NCBI GenBank assembly: GCA_036723975.1
Contig: DAIMGJ010000011.1
Span: 11,569-75,568, forward strand
Reading direction: 5' to 3'
Length of the DNA: 64,000 nucleotides
From: JAILEN01 sp036723975
GTDB lineage: Bacteria > Bacillota > Clostridia > Lachnospirales > Lachnospiraceae
Numbering within the stretch: the stretch's first letter is position 1; every line of letters starts with the position of its first letter. Positions 27,690 to 35,097 of the stretch are shown in pieces. A model generated the notes under the pieces. That model was not told where the DNA came from. It did no database searches and worked only from the letters and a program-made list of their open reading frames with translations. The translations under genes were made by a program, and so were the position numbers.

Positions 27690-28277
27690 ATGTTTAAACT
27701 GGATGGAAATTTAAAATTTGTAAATGTAGATATGGATTATCTGAAGCACCTTCATAATGCTTGTTCTGAAGTCTTCTATAAACCTAACGACTATGATAAC
27801 AAACCTTATTTGGGCGTTCTTATGACAAACAACGATAAGAAATATGTTTTGCCACTGACGTCCGCAAAAGAAAAGCATAAAACATGGAAAGATACATATC
27901 CTGATAGATTTCTCGTTTTTGCTATTGAAGATAAAGAATCTGTATCTCACAATGCGGTGTGTGTTGCAACAGACGATGATACAAAAGTTAAGCATATATT
28001 ATCTGCTGTTGATATAAAGAAAATGATTCCGGTTACAGATGATGTAATATCATTTGTAGACTTCAATGCCGCAGAAGGTGATTCAGAAGAACTTGCTAAA
28101 TACAAGGATTTGTTAAACAAGGAATATTCTTTTTGCGTAAAGATTGTAGATGATATTTTGCTCAAGGCATCAAAGATATATGATAAGCAAATTAGCTCTG
28201 GCAAGGTCCAAATGTTTGCTTGCGATTTTACCAAATTAGAGACAGCTTTAACCGAATGGAAAGAACAACATCATTAA
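27690..28277 (+). CDS. Type III toxin, ToxN/AbiQ-family endoribonuclease
   Basis: 195 residues. It begins with a strand-rich region, then YLGVLMTNNDKKYVLPLTSAKEKH: the PLTSAK block at residues 55-60 corresponds to the PLTSPK active-site motif of ToxN and the hydrophobic strand before it also matches. The second half carries KKMIPVTDD (near 110), like the MIP segment of ToxN. Related proteins cut RNA and also process their own repeat antitoxin; released toxin stops cell growth during phage infection. The start follows AGGGG 13 bp after the terminator. Length is slightly above ToxN and AbiQ. Enzyme activity and phage range are inferred. Confidence 0.88.
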   Translation: MFKLDGNLKFVNVDMDYLKHLHNACSEVFYKPNDYDNKPYLGVLMTNNDKKYVLPLTSAKEKHKTWKDTYPDRFLVFAIEDKESVSHNAVCVATDDDTKVKHILSAVDIKKMIPVTDDVISFVDFNAAEGDSEELAKYKDLLNKEYSFCVKIVDDILLKASKIYDKQISSGKVQMFACDFTKLETALTEWKEQHH

Positions 28278-28285
28278 GATTAATT

Positions 28286-28311
28286 GCGGTAGTTTTTGCT
28301 ACCGCTTTTTT
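28286..28311 (+). terminator. Terminator after the toxin gene
   Basis: GCGGTAG-N6-CTACCGC stem followed by six T, eight bases after the toxin stop. Confidence 0.9.
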
Positions 28312-28353
28312 CATGTTTTGCTTTCTGAAAATTAAATGAGCGAAGCGAATTTT

Positions 28354-28416
28354 GCATAAGGGGCGCTCTCGGCTATGCCGAGCACAAGCAGAGCGATGTG
28401 CCAGCGCCCCTTATGC
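28354..28416. repeat. 63-bp perfect inverted repeat with inner hairpins
   Basis: A perfect 14-bp outer stem GCATAAGGGGCGCT/AGCGCCCCTTATGC encloses a 6-bp hairpin CTCGGC-TAT-GCCGAG and a second arm starting CAC and ending GTG, giving a cloverleaf or cruciform. There is no T run, so it is not a terminator. The shape recalls single-strand origins and transfer origins, but no relaxase or initiator is encoded in the element. Confidence 0.75.
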
Positions 28417-28494
28417 CCTTGTACTATTTGGCTCAGAATTATTGAATTTAATTGCCAAATGGCTGGAAACCCAGTATTTATCGACCTTAGCAAT

Positions 28495-28616
28495 TTACAC
28501 TTTTATATGCAAAAAGTGTGTAATCTTTTCAACAGTGTGTAAATAGAGGTCTTAGCCCCTTGATTTTACGTACCCTAATTTACACACGATTTACGCTTGC
28601 ATGACACACAGTTGAA
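28495..28616. repeat. TTTACACAC-type iterons and nested inverted repeats
   Basis: TTACAC (28495), GTGTGTAA (28516), GTGTGTAAAT (28535-28544) and its exact complement ATTTACACAC (28578-28587) recur in both orientations. TTCAACAGTGTGT (28528) is also matched in inverse by ACACACAGTTGAA (28604). Such clustered sites are typical of initiator or recombination-accessory protein binding. Confidence 0.55.
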
Positions 28617-28662
28617 ATAAAAAAATAGCAGATAGGGTCCCATACTTATGGGGATAATCCGC

Positions 28663-28696
28663 AAAAAAATATCTCCCGAGATTATTCTCGGGAGAT
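28663..28696 (-). terminator. Terminator after the lipoprotein gene
   Basis: ATCTCCCGAG-N6-CTCGGGAGAT perfect 10-bp stem, followed by a T-rich run on the minus strand. Confidence 0.9.
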
Positions 28697-28703
28697 TGAA
28701 AAA

Positions 28704-29450
28704 TTAGCCTTCTTCTACAGAATCAACTACACCATCTGTAAGATGTATTTTGTAAGCTCTTACAACCAAGCCACCATTATCTATACACTGTTGAGAATGT
28801 GTGCTCCAATCAAAACTGATTGTACCGTCCTCAGCTGTTGTGATGTTTGCAATACCATAAGCATTTCCATTCTCATAATAAACCATGATTGTTGAAATAT
28901 CATCAGATTCGATAGCGATCATATAAACGGAAGTTCCTTCAGTTTCTGCAACGGCATCAATTACATTAGCAATTGTAGTAGCATCAACTGTGCCGTTATC
29001 CAATTCTGTGAAGTAACTTGCGACAGATGTTTTAGCGAACACGTCGTTCATCAAGTCACTTGTGCTGCTGTAATTCTTACCAAAAAATACGTTATTGGTT
29101 CCATTAAGCATTGAATCATGTATAAGATGTGTAATGACATCATTGTATGTATCAAAAGTTGCAGGCGGATTATCGATATTCTCAGCTGAAAAATCAATTC
29201 CATATACGTTGTTTTCAACGACATTCAGTGATTCAATGAAAGCTTCTGTATCTGACGATGCTTCCGCCTCAGTTGAAACAGGTGCATCACCACCTTTATC
29301 TTCAGCTACTTCTGATGTATCTTTTGCATCAGAACCAACTACTGTTTGCACCTCAGAAGTTGATTCTTCCGATGTTTTGTCACCGCAAGCGGTAAGCACA
29401 GATGCAACCATTGCTGTTGCAAGGATTAACGATAAGATTTTCTTTTTCAT
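28704..29450 (-). CDS. Lipoprotein of unknown function
   Basis: 248 residues. A lipoprotein signal is clear: KKK start, hydrophobic core and the lipobox VLTAC at residues 18-22. An acidic, Ser/Thr/Glu-rich linker runs to about residue 75, then a domain of about 170 residues with no motif I recognise. It would be anchored on the outer face of the membrane. A strong GAGGAGG lies upstream of the ATG. It is a cargo gene of the element, grouped with two membrane protein genes on the same strand. Superinfection exclusion or surface binding are possible roles, but nothing in the sequence decides. Confidence 0.75.
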   Translation of the reverse strand: MKKKILSLILATAMVASVLTACGDKTSEESTSEVQTVVGSDAKDTSEVAEDKGGDAPVSTEAEASSDTEAFIESLNVVENNVYGIDFSAENIDNPPATFDTYNDVITHLIHDSMLNGTNNVFFGKNYSSTSDLMNDVFAKTSVASYFTELDNGTVDATTIANVIDAVAETEGTSVYMIAIESDDISTIMVYYENGNAYGIANITTAEDGTISFDWSTHSQQCIDNGGLVVRAYKIHLTDGVVDSVEEG

Positions 29451-29560
29451 AAATACATTGACCTCCTCAGGTTCGTTATTTTAATATTTTATAACATATT
29501 AGGTAACATTAAATATAACAACTATTTTGTTGTTTTTCAAACATTTCATCCGTTCAGCAA

Positions 29561-30157
29561 TTACTTTCTATTAGGATTGCTGTATTTGTTGTTAAAACTT
29601 TCTGCTTTTTGATTAAGTATTCTCGTCTTATTTTCTTCATGTAAAAAGATAGAAAATAATACCCCCTTAAATAACGTGACTGCCTTGCCCCTATCATCAA
29701 AGTCTCTTACTTTTGAGATGTAAGAGAATAAAATTGCGATAATCGGTCTACTGATAACATCTGCAACGACAATGCTTAATACTGTTGTGATTAGTACATC
29801 TAGTAATAACGCAAGTATCATTATTGCCATATACTTGGAATCATCATATGCTATTCCCGCTGAATCAATATAGTTTAAGAGATGATAATCGATAAACTTT
29901 GTAAGATTCTTTATGATGAAATAAAAAGAAATAACAGCAATCAAAAGCCAAACGCCTTTGCCTTTTACTATGGCTTCATCTTCTGGATCACTCAAAATAA
30001 TGGCAACAACAATAGCAGGTATTATTAAAACAATGCCGAATAAATAAAACTTTATAAATGAACGATTCTTGCTTTTTGCTATGAATGCCGGAATCAATGC
30101 TACAACAAAAATTCCAAACATAGTTACAAGTTTTAATATAAAATCTGCATTTCCCAT
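29561..30157 (-). CDS. Multi-pass membrane protein, unknown
   Basis: 198 residues with about five membrane segments (near 8-25, 36-56, 69-87, 110-135 and possibly 140-158) and a charged C-terminal tail. GGAGG lies upstream of the ATG. The end of the neighbouring gene at 30171 is 13 bp away, so the two are co-transcribed. No family recognised. A role with the lipoprotein in the cell envelope is plausible from position only. Confidence 0.65.
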   Translation of the reverse strand: MGNADFILKLVTMFGIFVVALIPAFIAKSKNRSFIKFYLFGIVLIIPAIVVAIILSDPEDEAIVKGKGVWLLIAVISFYFIIKNLTKFIDYHLLNYIDSAGIAYDDSKYMAIMILALLLDVLITTVLSIVVADVISRPIIAILFSYISKVRDFDDRGKAVTLFKGVLFSIFLHEENKTRILNQKAESFNNKYSNPNRK

Positions 30158-30170
30158 AAGAAACAGCCTC

Positions 30171-30770
30171 CTATACTAGTAGTAAAACAAGTGCAACTGC
30201 GATTATTACTATAAGAACGAGCAATACCGTAAACAAAATACTCTTGGTTCCGTTTATCCCCGCACCATGATATTTATTTGCTTCTGTAAATGCTTCTCTG
30301 TCGAAAAGCATTTTTATTAGCAGAGGTCTGTCAAATATTGCTCTAATCAGACGAATTATGAGCAAAAGTCCACCGATTTCAATTATGCCAAAAATCACCT
30401 TAATTACATCATGGTGTGCTTCAACAAATTCATAGTTAAAAGCAACAATATATGCTGCCAGCGCTTGAACTACGATGGTTATTATTATTCCAAATACGCA
30501 TACAACCATCTTTATGCCTTTTTTGGCAGAATCTGGATCATTCGGGTCAGCATTAGCCATCATAATCCCCGTAGCTAAAGAGTCTGCTCCAGATTTCAGC
30601 GATTCAGCTGGTGTTAATATTGATGAGCTCATAATGTCATGTACTCTTTCAGCCATCTTTGCTCGTTCATGTGCCTTTATTGCTCGCTCTATTTTTGCAG
30701 CATCTTCAGGAGAAACCTCGATAGTTTTCCCATCCAATAAATCTGCTAAATCCTTTGGATCTATTCCCAT
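30171..30770 (-). CDS. Membrane protein with soluble N-terminal domain, unknown
   Basis: 199 residues. The first 85 residues are soluble and helical (DPKDLADLLDGKTIEVSPED is an acidic helix with a domain-like pattern), then three membrane segments near 90-112, 120-143 and 175-199. The last segment ends at the C-terminus with almost only aliphatic residues. A GAGGAGG ribosome site precedes the ATG. It heads a two-gene unit with the gene at 29561. Function unknown. Confidence 0.65.
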   Translation of the reverse strand: MGIDPKDLADLLDGKTIEVSPEDAAKIERAIKAHERAKMAERVHDIMSSSILTPAESLKSGADSLATGIMMANADPNDPDSAKKGIKMVVCVFGIIITIVVQALAAYIVAFNYEFVEAHHDVIKVIFGIIEIGGLLLIIRLIRAIFDRPLLIKMLFDREAFTEANKYHGAGINGTKSILFTVLLVLIVIIAVALVLLLV

Positions 30771-30923
30771 TGTGCCTCCTCGTATAATATATATTGCAAT
30801 TCATTCTTTTTTTAATTCGCTTGTTAGAATTATAACATATATTATCACAGATTATATATCATATATTTTCATATTCTTCAGCTCTAGAATTAACATATAA
30901 GTAGTTATAAAGGATGTGATTCT

Positions 30924-31103
30924 ATGGCAGATAAATTGATAATAAAAAAGCGTGGCTCTGATGGATATAAAACCTTTTCTATTCGAATAAAAGAAGAGAC
31001 TGTAGAAAGAATAGATGAGATGGCTTCAAAAACAGAAAGAAGCCGTAACGAACTTATCGGAACTCTTTTAGAATATGCGCTTGATAATAGTGTAATTCAA
31101 TGA
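30924..31103 (+). CDS. Small ribbon-helix-helix (CopG/Arc-like) protein
   Basis: 59 residues, from ATG at 30924 with AAAGGA upstream to TGA at 31101-31103. The pattern FSIRIKEETVERIDEMASKT followed by a helix SRNELIGTLLEYAL is that of the ribbon-helix-helix fold: a beta strand that reads DNA, then two helices. Such proteins in mobile elements repress their own operon, regulate a toxin or control excision. It has its own terminator and is divergent from the membrane protein operon, so autoregulation of that pair is likely. No toxin partner lies beside it. Confidence 0.8.
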   Translation: MADKLIIKKRGSDGYKTFSIRIKEETVERIDEMASKTERSRNELIGTLLEYALDNSVIQ

Positions 31104-31115
31104 TATTAGTGTGAC

Positions 31116-31149
31116 ACACCTTCTGCGTTACTGTAGAAGGTGTTTTTTT
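31116..31149 (+). terminator. Terminator after the ribbon-helix-helix gene
   Basis: ACACCTTCT/AGAAGGTGT stem followed by seven T, 13 bases after the stop. Confidence 0.85.
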
Positions 31150-31159
31150 CGCACATACG

Positions 31160-31192
31160 AAAAAGAGCATAGGCTTTTTTTACCTATGCTCT
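31160..31192 (-). terminator. Element-borne terminator now serving tRNA-Leu
   Basis: AGAGCATAGG and CCTATGCTCT form a 10-bp stem followed on the minus strand by a run of T. It lies about 80 bp beyond the tRNA-Leu 3' end inside the element and takes the place of the native terminator at 22844-22873. Confidence 0.75.
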
Positions 31193-31269
31193 AAATCAAA
31201 CACTATAGCGAAGCTACCTCTGAACAACCATATCTTTGAATGAAAGGTGTTCTCAACTTCGCATTTTCG

Positions 31270-31353
31270 TGCAGAAGATGGGACTTGAACCCACACGATA
31301 TTGCTACCACAGGCACCTGAAGCCTGCGCGTCTGCCAATTCCGCCACTTCTGC
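31270..31353 (-). tRNA. tRNA-Leu(CAG)
   Basis: Acceptor stem GCAGAAG/CTTCTGC, D arm with GGAATTGGCAGACGC, anticodon stem CAGGC/GCCTG with loop TTCAGGT (anticodon CAG), a long variable arm typical of class II tRNAs, and T arm GTGGG-TTCAAGT-CCCAT. CCA is not encoded. Its 3' part serves as the attachment site of the element. Confidence 0.97.
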
Positions 31354-31407
31354 GCGTCTGCCTGCGATGGAACTACCGTTCCATCTTCGGTATTCCGCCA
31401 CTTCTGC
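31354..31407 (-). pseudogene. Partial duplicate of the tRNA-Leu 5' part with an inserted hairpin
   Basis: GCAGAAGTGGCGGAAT (plus 31392-31407) and GGCAGACGC (31354-31362) repeat the first 25 bases of the adjacent tRNA-Leu. In place of one or two D-loop bases there is an insert with a perfect 8-bp hairpin GATGGAAC-GGTA-GTTCCATC (31366-31385). The fragment lies in the leader, between the promoter and the intact tRNA. Confidence 0.75.
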
Positions 31408-31418
31408 GTACAAATGGT

Positions 31419-31447
31419 ATTTTATCGATTTTTGTATAAAGTGTCAA
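31419..31447 (-). promoter_or_regulatory. Promoter of tRNA-Leu
   Basis: TTGACA (plus 31442-31447), 17-bp spacer, TAAAAT (plus 31419-31424). The start of transcription would fall at the edge of the duplicated tRNA fragment. Confidence 0.8.
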
Positions 31448-31482
31448 CAAAAAAAGGTGACAGAGAACCGTCTGTCACCTTT
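31448..31482 (-). terminator. Terminator after the flavodoxin-like gene
   Basis: AAAGGTGACAG and CTGTCACCTTT form an 11-bp stem followed on the minus strand by a run of T. Confidence 0.88.
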
Positions 31483-31486
31483 AAAA

Positions 31487-31897
31487 CTACGCAATTATTT
31501 CTTTTGCGAAGCGTTTCACGTCTGCGATATCCTGGTCGTTTGGACGACCCTTATGCATCATCAAGAAACTGCCACGGCAATAGAAATTCTTCTCTTCCAC
31601 AACAAGACCCATATCCTTGATAATCTTGGATATCTCCGGATATGCGCGTTCTGCCAATGCAGAAGTAGAAAATACTACGATTTTTCCAACCTTATGTGGA
31701 TCTAAATCCGCGATGAAACGTTTCATTTCCTCCGCGATTCCGTATGCGTAAACACTGGCACCCAAGAAAAGTATATCTGTCTGTTCCTCAATTGGATGCT
31801 GTGTATTTAATGCCTCCACTCCACAAGTTTCTGCAATTGCATCTGCAAGTTTTTTTGTGTTTCCACTCTTTGAGTAATAACGTACTGCAACTGACAT
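31487..31897 (-). CDS. Flavodoxin-like protein
   Basis: 136 residues. The flavin-phosphate loop is YYSKSGNTKKLA near residues 7-18, and the later LGASVYAYG and FSTSALAE blocks match the flavin ring loops of short flavodoxins. Binds FMN and carries electrons in the cytoplasm; the partner is unknown. It is a single gene with its own terminator, downstream of the HD-GYP operon by 24 bp. Confidence 0.85.
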   Translation of the reverse strand: MSVAVRYYSKSGNTKKLADAIAETCGVEALNTQHPIEEQTDILFLGASVYAYGIAEEMKRFIADLDPHKVGKIVVFSTSALAERAYPEISKIIKDMGLVVEEKNFYCRGSFLMMHKGRPNDQDIADVKRFAKEIIA

Positions 31898-31921
31898 ATG
31901 ATTTTGTTTCCTCCTTCATCA

Positions 31922-34321
31922 TTATGATCTGATTCGAATATCAGTAAGTGCCACCTGATCACCTGTCAATGATACATAAATCTCTTTATTATCATCTGTA
32001 ATCGTGGTTACATTTTTGATGGAAATACCGTTATTTGAAGTAACTGTGGTGATACGATTTCCAAAGCGGCGAATCACTACGCTGGCTTCAAATCCCTGCT
32101 TTCCAATGTTCTTCCAGTCATCCCAATTTGTAAAATCGGATGTCTTTTTCATTGTAAGCTTATTGGTGGCATAATTTCCATCATTTTCTGTCTCTCCGTC
32201 GAAACGGATAAGTGCATATTCCCGGTAGTCTTCCCCGTATGGTTGTTTATCCTTGGAATAAAACACGTTAATAAACGGGCACTGCCATACACGCTGTGCT
32301 GCCGGTAACATCATAACATAAAAGTTTAATTCCATGCCATCGGTTACCAAAACGCCCTCGGTTGATGCGCTTCGATATCCATCGATTTGAACATTCGGGA
32401 CATCGCCTTCCAGTCGATTGATATAATTAATTTCGTTGGCGATTCGAGGAATGTAGTCTTCCGGCACCTCTTCCTCTTCCCGTGTAATCACTACATCTCC
32501 GATACGGCAGTGTTCACCGGTAAAGGCCAGATAAGCAAATCCGGAATTATCCTCAAGGGCAACTACTGATTCCATTGTACCATAAATGCTTGTGGTTCGA
32601 ACCAGAACATGATCTTTTACCTTTACAGCAAACAACTCATATTCAATCGGTTCTCCCAAATCATAGGCTTCTTTTTGGCCAATGACGTCTCCGACCTTGT
32701 TGTATTCCGATTTCATATTTCTTGCAGCAGAAGAAATGGTATAACCATCCAGCCACAATTCACCGTATTCAACATAGTTTAAGTTCTCGATATCCTTTAC
32801 ATTGGTGTGCACTCTAGCATCCAAAGAGTCAAACAGAATCACTGCCGGCATGCAGACATCTTCTTCTATCGATTTTCTCGGCTCGCAGGTAAAATGTACC
32901 CGAACCGGTTTTTGCATCAATGAAAATCCTTCGGAGATATGATCGCGATATGCACCGCAGAGAAGCTCACTGTTTTCGGAGAACTCCTTTTGCTGGTGAC
33001 GTTCCTGCATAATATACTCAGAATCGTTGTCAATTAATTCCAGCATCAGTTTTGCATATTTCGGATCAAACTGGGTATCCATTCCCTTAACAAGTTCTTC
33101 GCGCACCTTAAGCTGTGGCAAAGGATCCCTGTAGCTTCTTTGGGATGTCATGGTATCATAGGCATCTGCTACAGCAATGATTCTTGCCATCTCCGGGATT
33201 TCTTCTCCCACAAGTCCTTCCGGATATCCGGTTCCGTCATACCATTCGTGATGGTACAAGGCTCCAACTTTTAAAAAAGGGAATTCCGTAATGTTGGATA
33301 ATATTTCACTTCCGATTTCCGGATAACGCTTTAGCTCAGTGTATTCTTCATCGGTTAATGCATGGTCTTTTGAAACAATACTGTCCGGAATACCGATTTT
33401 ACCCACCTCATGAAGCATTGCAGCATAATATATTTCTCTACATTCTTTCCGCGTTTTTCCTGCCTTTTCTGCCAAAATACCGGCATAGTGTGCTACTCTT
33501 GCAGAATGTCCCTTGGAATAAGGATCCTTTGCGTCAATTGCTCCGACAAATGCCGTTACGGTCTGATCGAATAATTGGTATATTCTTTGTTGTTCTTCCT
33601 CTAAGTGCTCAATTCGACTTTCATTCGCCCATTCAATTTGCTGGTTTGCATCCTGAAGTGCAATCAAATATATGACAACAACCATGAATACCACGGACAT
33701 ATTGGTCAAGGAAATTCCGTAGGCAAACGCCTGTATTGCGGATGCAATTAACGGACATGATGCAAAGAGGAAAATTGACCAGCGCACACTTTTTCTTAAG
33801 GTTTTACTGTGCTGAAGAATCGACGAAATCTGAATCACCATAATAAACACCGGCATAATATAGCATAAGAAGAATAGCGGGCCTCTGTTATAGGTGTTAT
33901 GTTCATCAAAATAATAATAAATCCCGGTAAACTGGGAAACCAAAACCAAAAATACGCCGGCCGCCACAAGGTAATCCACTACTTTAATTCGAAGCGGAAC
34001 CTCTTTACGCCCTCCTTCATTTAAGTAAAGGTCTTTTAAATACTCATTAAAAATCTGAAGATTTATCAGACTAAATGCAAATACCGCAAAGTTGGTCAGG
34101 CGAACCATCACAAAGGCCAATGTACCGTCCACACCTCGAAAGGCATATGCCAACCGGTCCGCAAATACCAGGCAGGCAGCCCCCAACGCCAGCCAAACGA
34201 TAATTCTTCGTCGCTTCGGAGAAAAAACTTTGCTGACGGATGCAAAGATTGCAATCATGACGCTGATTGCAATCAGTCCGGTCATCATATCAAATTGATA
34301 CGTTCTAAAAAAATCAAACAC
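31922..34321 (-). CDS. Membrane HD-GYP protein with C-terminal glycan/LamG-like region
   Basis: 799 residues. Seven or eight membrane segments span about 10-230, then a short coiled coil, then an HD-GYP domain from about 255 to 420 with HHEWYDGTGYPEG. The usual HD is replaced by His304-Glu305 in MLHEVGKIGIP. After it come about 370 residues with a beta-sandwich-like pattern, probably sugar-binding or LamG-like, which is unusual for this family. HD-GYP domains break down cyclic-di-GMP; whether the Glu variant is active is unclear. It is last in a four-gene signalling operon. Confidence 0.85.
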   Translation of the reverse strand: MFDFFRTYQFDMMTGLIAISVMIAIFASVSKVFSPKRRRIIVWLALGAACLVFADRLAYAFRGVDGTLAFVMVRLTNFAVFAFSLINLQIFNEYLKDLYLNEGGRKEVPLRIKVVDYLVAAGVFLVLVSQFTGIYYYFDEHNTYNRGPLFFLCYIMPVFIMVIQISSILQHSKTLRKSVRWSIFLFASCPLIASAIQAFAYGISLTNMSVVFMVVVIYLIALQDANQQIEWANESRIEHLEEEQQRIYQLFDQTVTAFVGAIDAKDPYSKGHSARVAHYAGILAEKAGKTRKECREIYYAAMLHEVGKIGIPDSIVSKDHALTDEEYTELKRYPEIGSEILSNITEFPFLKVGALYHHEWYDGTGYPEGLVGEEIPEMARIIAVADAYDTMTSQRSYRDPLPQLKVREELVKGMDTQFDPKYAKLMLELIDNDSEYIMQERHQQKEFSENSELLCGAYRDHISEGFSLMQKPVRVHFTCEPRKSIEEDVCMPAVILFDSLDARVHTNVKDIENLNYVEYGELWLDGYTISSAARNMKSEYNKVGDVIGQKEAYDLGEPIEYELFAVKVKDHVLVRTTSIYGTMESVVALEDNSGFAYLAFTGEHCRIGDVVITREEEEVPEDYIPRIANEINYINRLEGDVPNVQIDGYRSASTEGVLVTDGMELNFYVMMLPAAQRVWQCPFINVFYSKDKQPYGEDYREYALIRFDGETENDGNYATNKLTMKKTSDFTNWDDWKNIGKQGFEASVVIRRFGNRITTVTSNNGISIKNVTTITDDNKEIYVSLTGDQVALTDIRIRS

Positions 34322-34327
34322 TGTTTA

Positions 34328-35092
34328 TTACTCCCCAATATGTGTTAAGAAATACTCCGAAAGTTTGCGTTCTAATTCTTCACGTTCAATACTCTTTAAA
34401 AAATATCCCTGTGGGTTCAATGACATTACCTGCATAACACTGTCTTTGTCACTTTTTCCCGTTAAAAACATTACCGGAATATTTTTGGTCTCCGGCTCAC
34501 TGTGAAGCATCTCAAGAACCTGCGGTCCGGAGGTGACAGGCATTTCATAATCTAAAAGGATAAGATCTGCCTTGTGTTTTCCAAGCCAGCGAAGGGCCTG
34601 CATTCCGGAATTTGCCATGGCAACCTTATAGGTTCCCTTCAGCCATTCTCGTACCAATCCAAGGTAATTGGGATCATCATCCACAATCAGAATTGTCTTT
34701 TTAAAATCCCCTGCCTCCACACGAAGAAAAACCTCCTGTACAGAAGATACCAACTCATCATTGTTAAGCGGTCGATAGAAAGTTTTATACACCAAATCTC
34801 CCGAAAAATGATCGCAGAAGTACTGCTGATCGTTTTTTTCCAGCACGGGGATTACTTGTTTATCCGTTTCGGAAGCTTTCTCACTTATAAAGTGCATTGC
34901 ATCCTCAGGCGGGCGCTCCCCATCTTCCAGATACAAAATAATAAGCATAGCCGATTCCCACTTGGAATTAATTTCCGTAACATTCCATGTAGAAAAAATA
35001 GCATCCAATCTCGCATCTTTCAGTTTCTTTTCCATGGTCCGCACCAAAAATGTTTCTTTTTCCGCTATAATCATTGCCGCATTTTTTTCCAT
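34328..35092 (-). CDS. Response regulator with a degenerate first receiver domain
   Basis: 254 residues. The C-terminal receiver (about 130-250) has the acidic pair DDDPN, the phosphorylation site Asp181 in LLDYEMPV and the Thr/Lys pair in FLTGKSD. The first 120 residues have the receiver pattern of strands and helices but lack a clear phospho-acceptor, so they may be a pseudo-receiver. No output domain, so it probably acts as a phosphate carrier or by protein contact, between the hybrid kinase upstream (5-bp gap) and the HD-GYP protein downstream. Confidence 0.85.
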   Translation of the reverse strand: MEKNAAMIIAEKETFLVRTMEKKLKDARLDAIFSTWNVTEINSKWESAMLIILYLEDGERPPEDAMHFISEKASETDKQVIPVLEKNDQQYFCDHFSGDLVYKTFYRPLNNDELVSSVQEVFLRVEAGDFKKTILIVDDDPNYLGLVREWLKGTYKVAMANSGMQALRWLGKHKADLILLDYEMPVTSGPQVLEMLHSEPETKNIPVMFLTGKSDKDSVMQVMSLNPQGYFLKSIEREELERKLSEYFLTHIGE

Positions 35093-35097
35093 ATTGC

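Larger units (their letters stand above)
28312..28703. other. Gene-free 390-bp region with structured DNA
   Basis: No convincing gene. It holds an AAAATT/AATTTT inverted repeat near 28330-28352, the 63-bp structured repeat at 28354-28416, a cluster of TTTACACAC/GTGTGTAAA repeats at 28495-28610 and a terminator. The content suggests an origin of replication or transfer, or a recombination accessory site. Confidence 0.6.
22879..31288. mobile_element. Integrated element in tRNA-Leu(CAG), about 8.4 kb
   Basis: The 20-bp sequence GTGCAGAAGATGGGACTTGA occurs at 22879-22898 and at 31269-31288. The right copy is the 3' end of an intact tRNA-Leu; the left one is an orphan 3' end followed by a tRNA-type terminator. 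Between them lie a serine recombinase at the left end, an AAA+ operon, a type III toxin-antitoxin system, a structured inverted repeat with iterons, secreted and membrane protein genes and a small ribbon-helix-helix gene. No relaxase, conjugation, replication or phage structural gene is seen, so it is a non-autonomous or minimal island. Confidence 0.85.

Noticed and set aside
28352..28546. Open frame of 64 codons on the plus strand in the island's structured region
   Set aside because: It lies on top of the 63-bp inverted repeat, has no ribosome site and its composition reflects the hairpin, so it is not taken as a gene.
28354..28616. CRISPR array
   Set aside because: Repeats here are short, inverted and unevenly spaced, without regular spacers or cas genes anywhere in the window.
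22879..31288. Prophage or conjugative element
   Set aside because: No capsid, portal, terminase, relaxase, coupling protein or type IV secretion gene is present in the interval.
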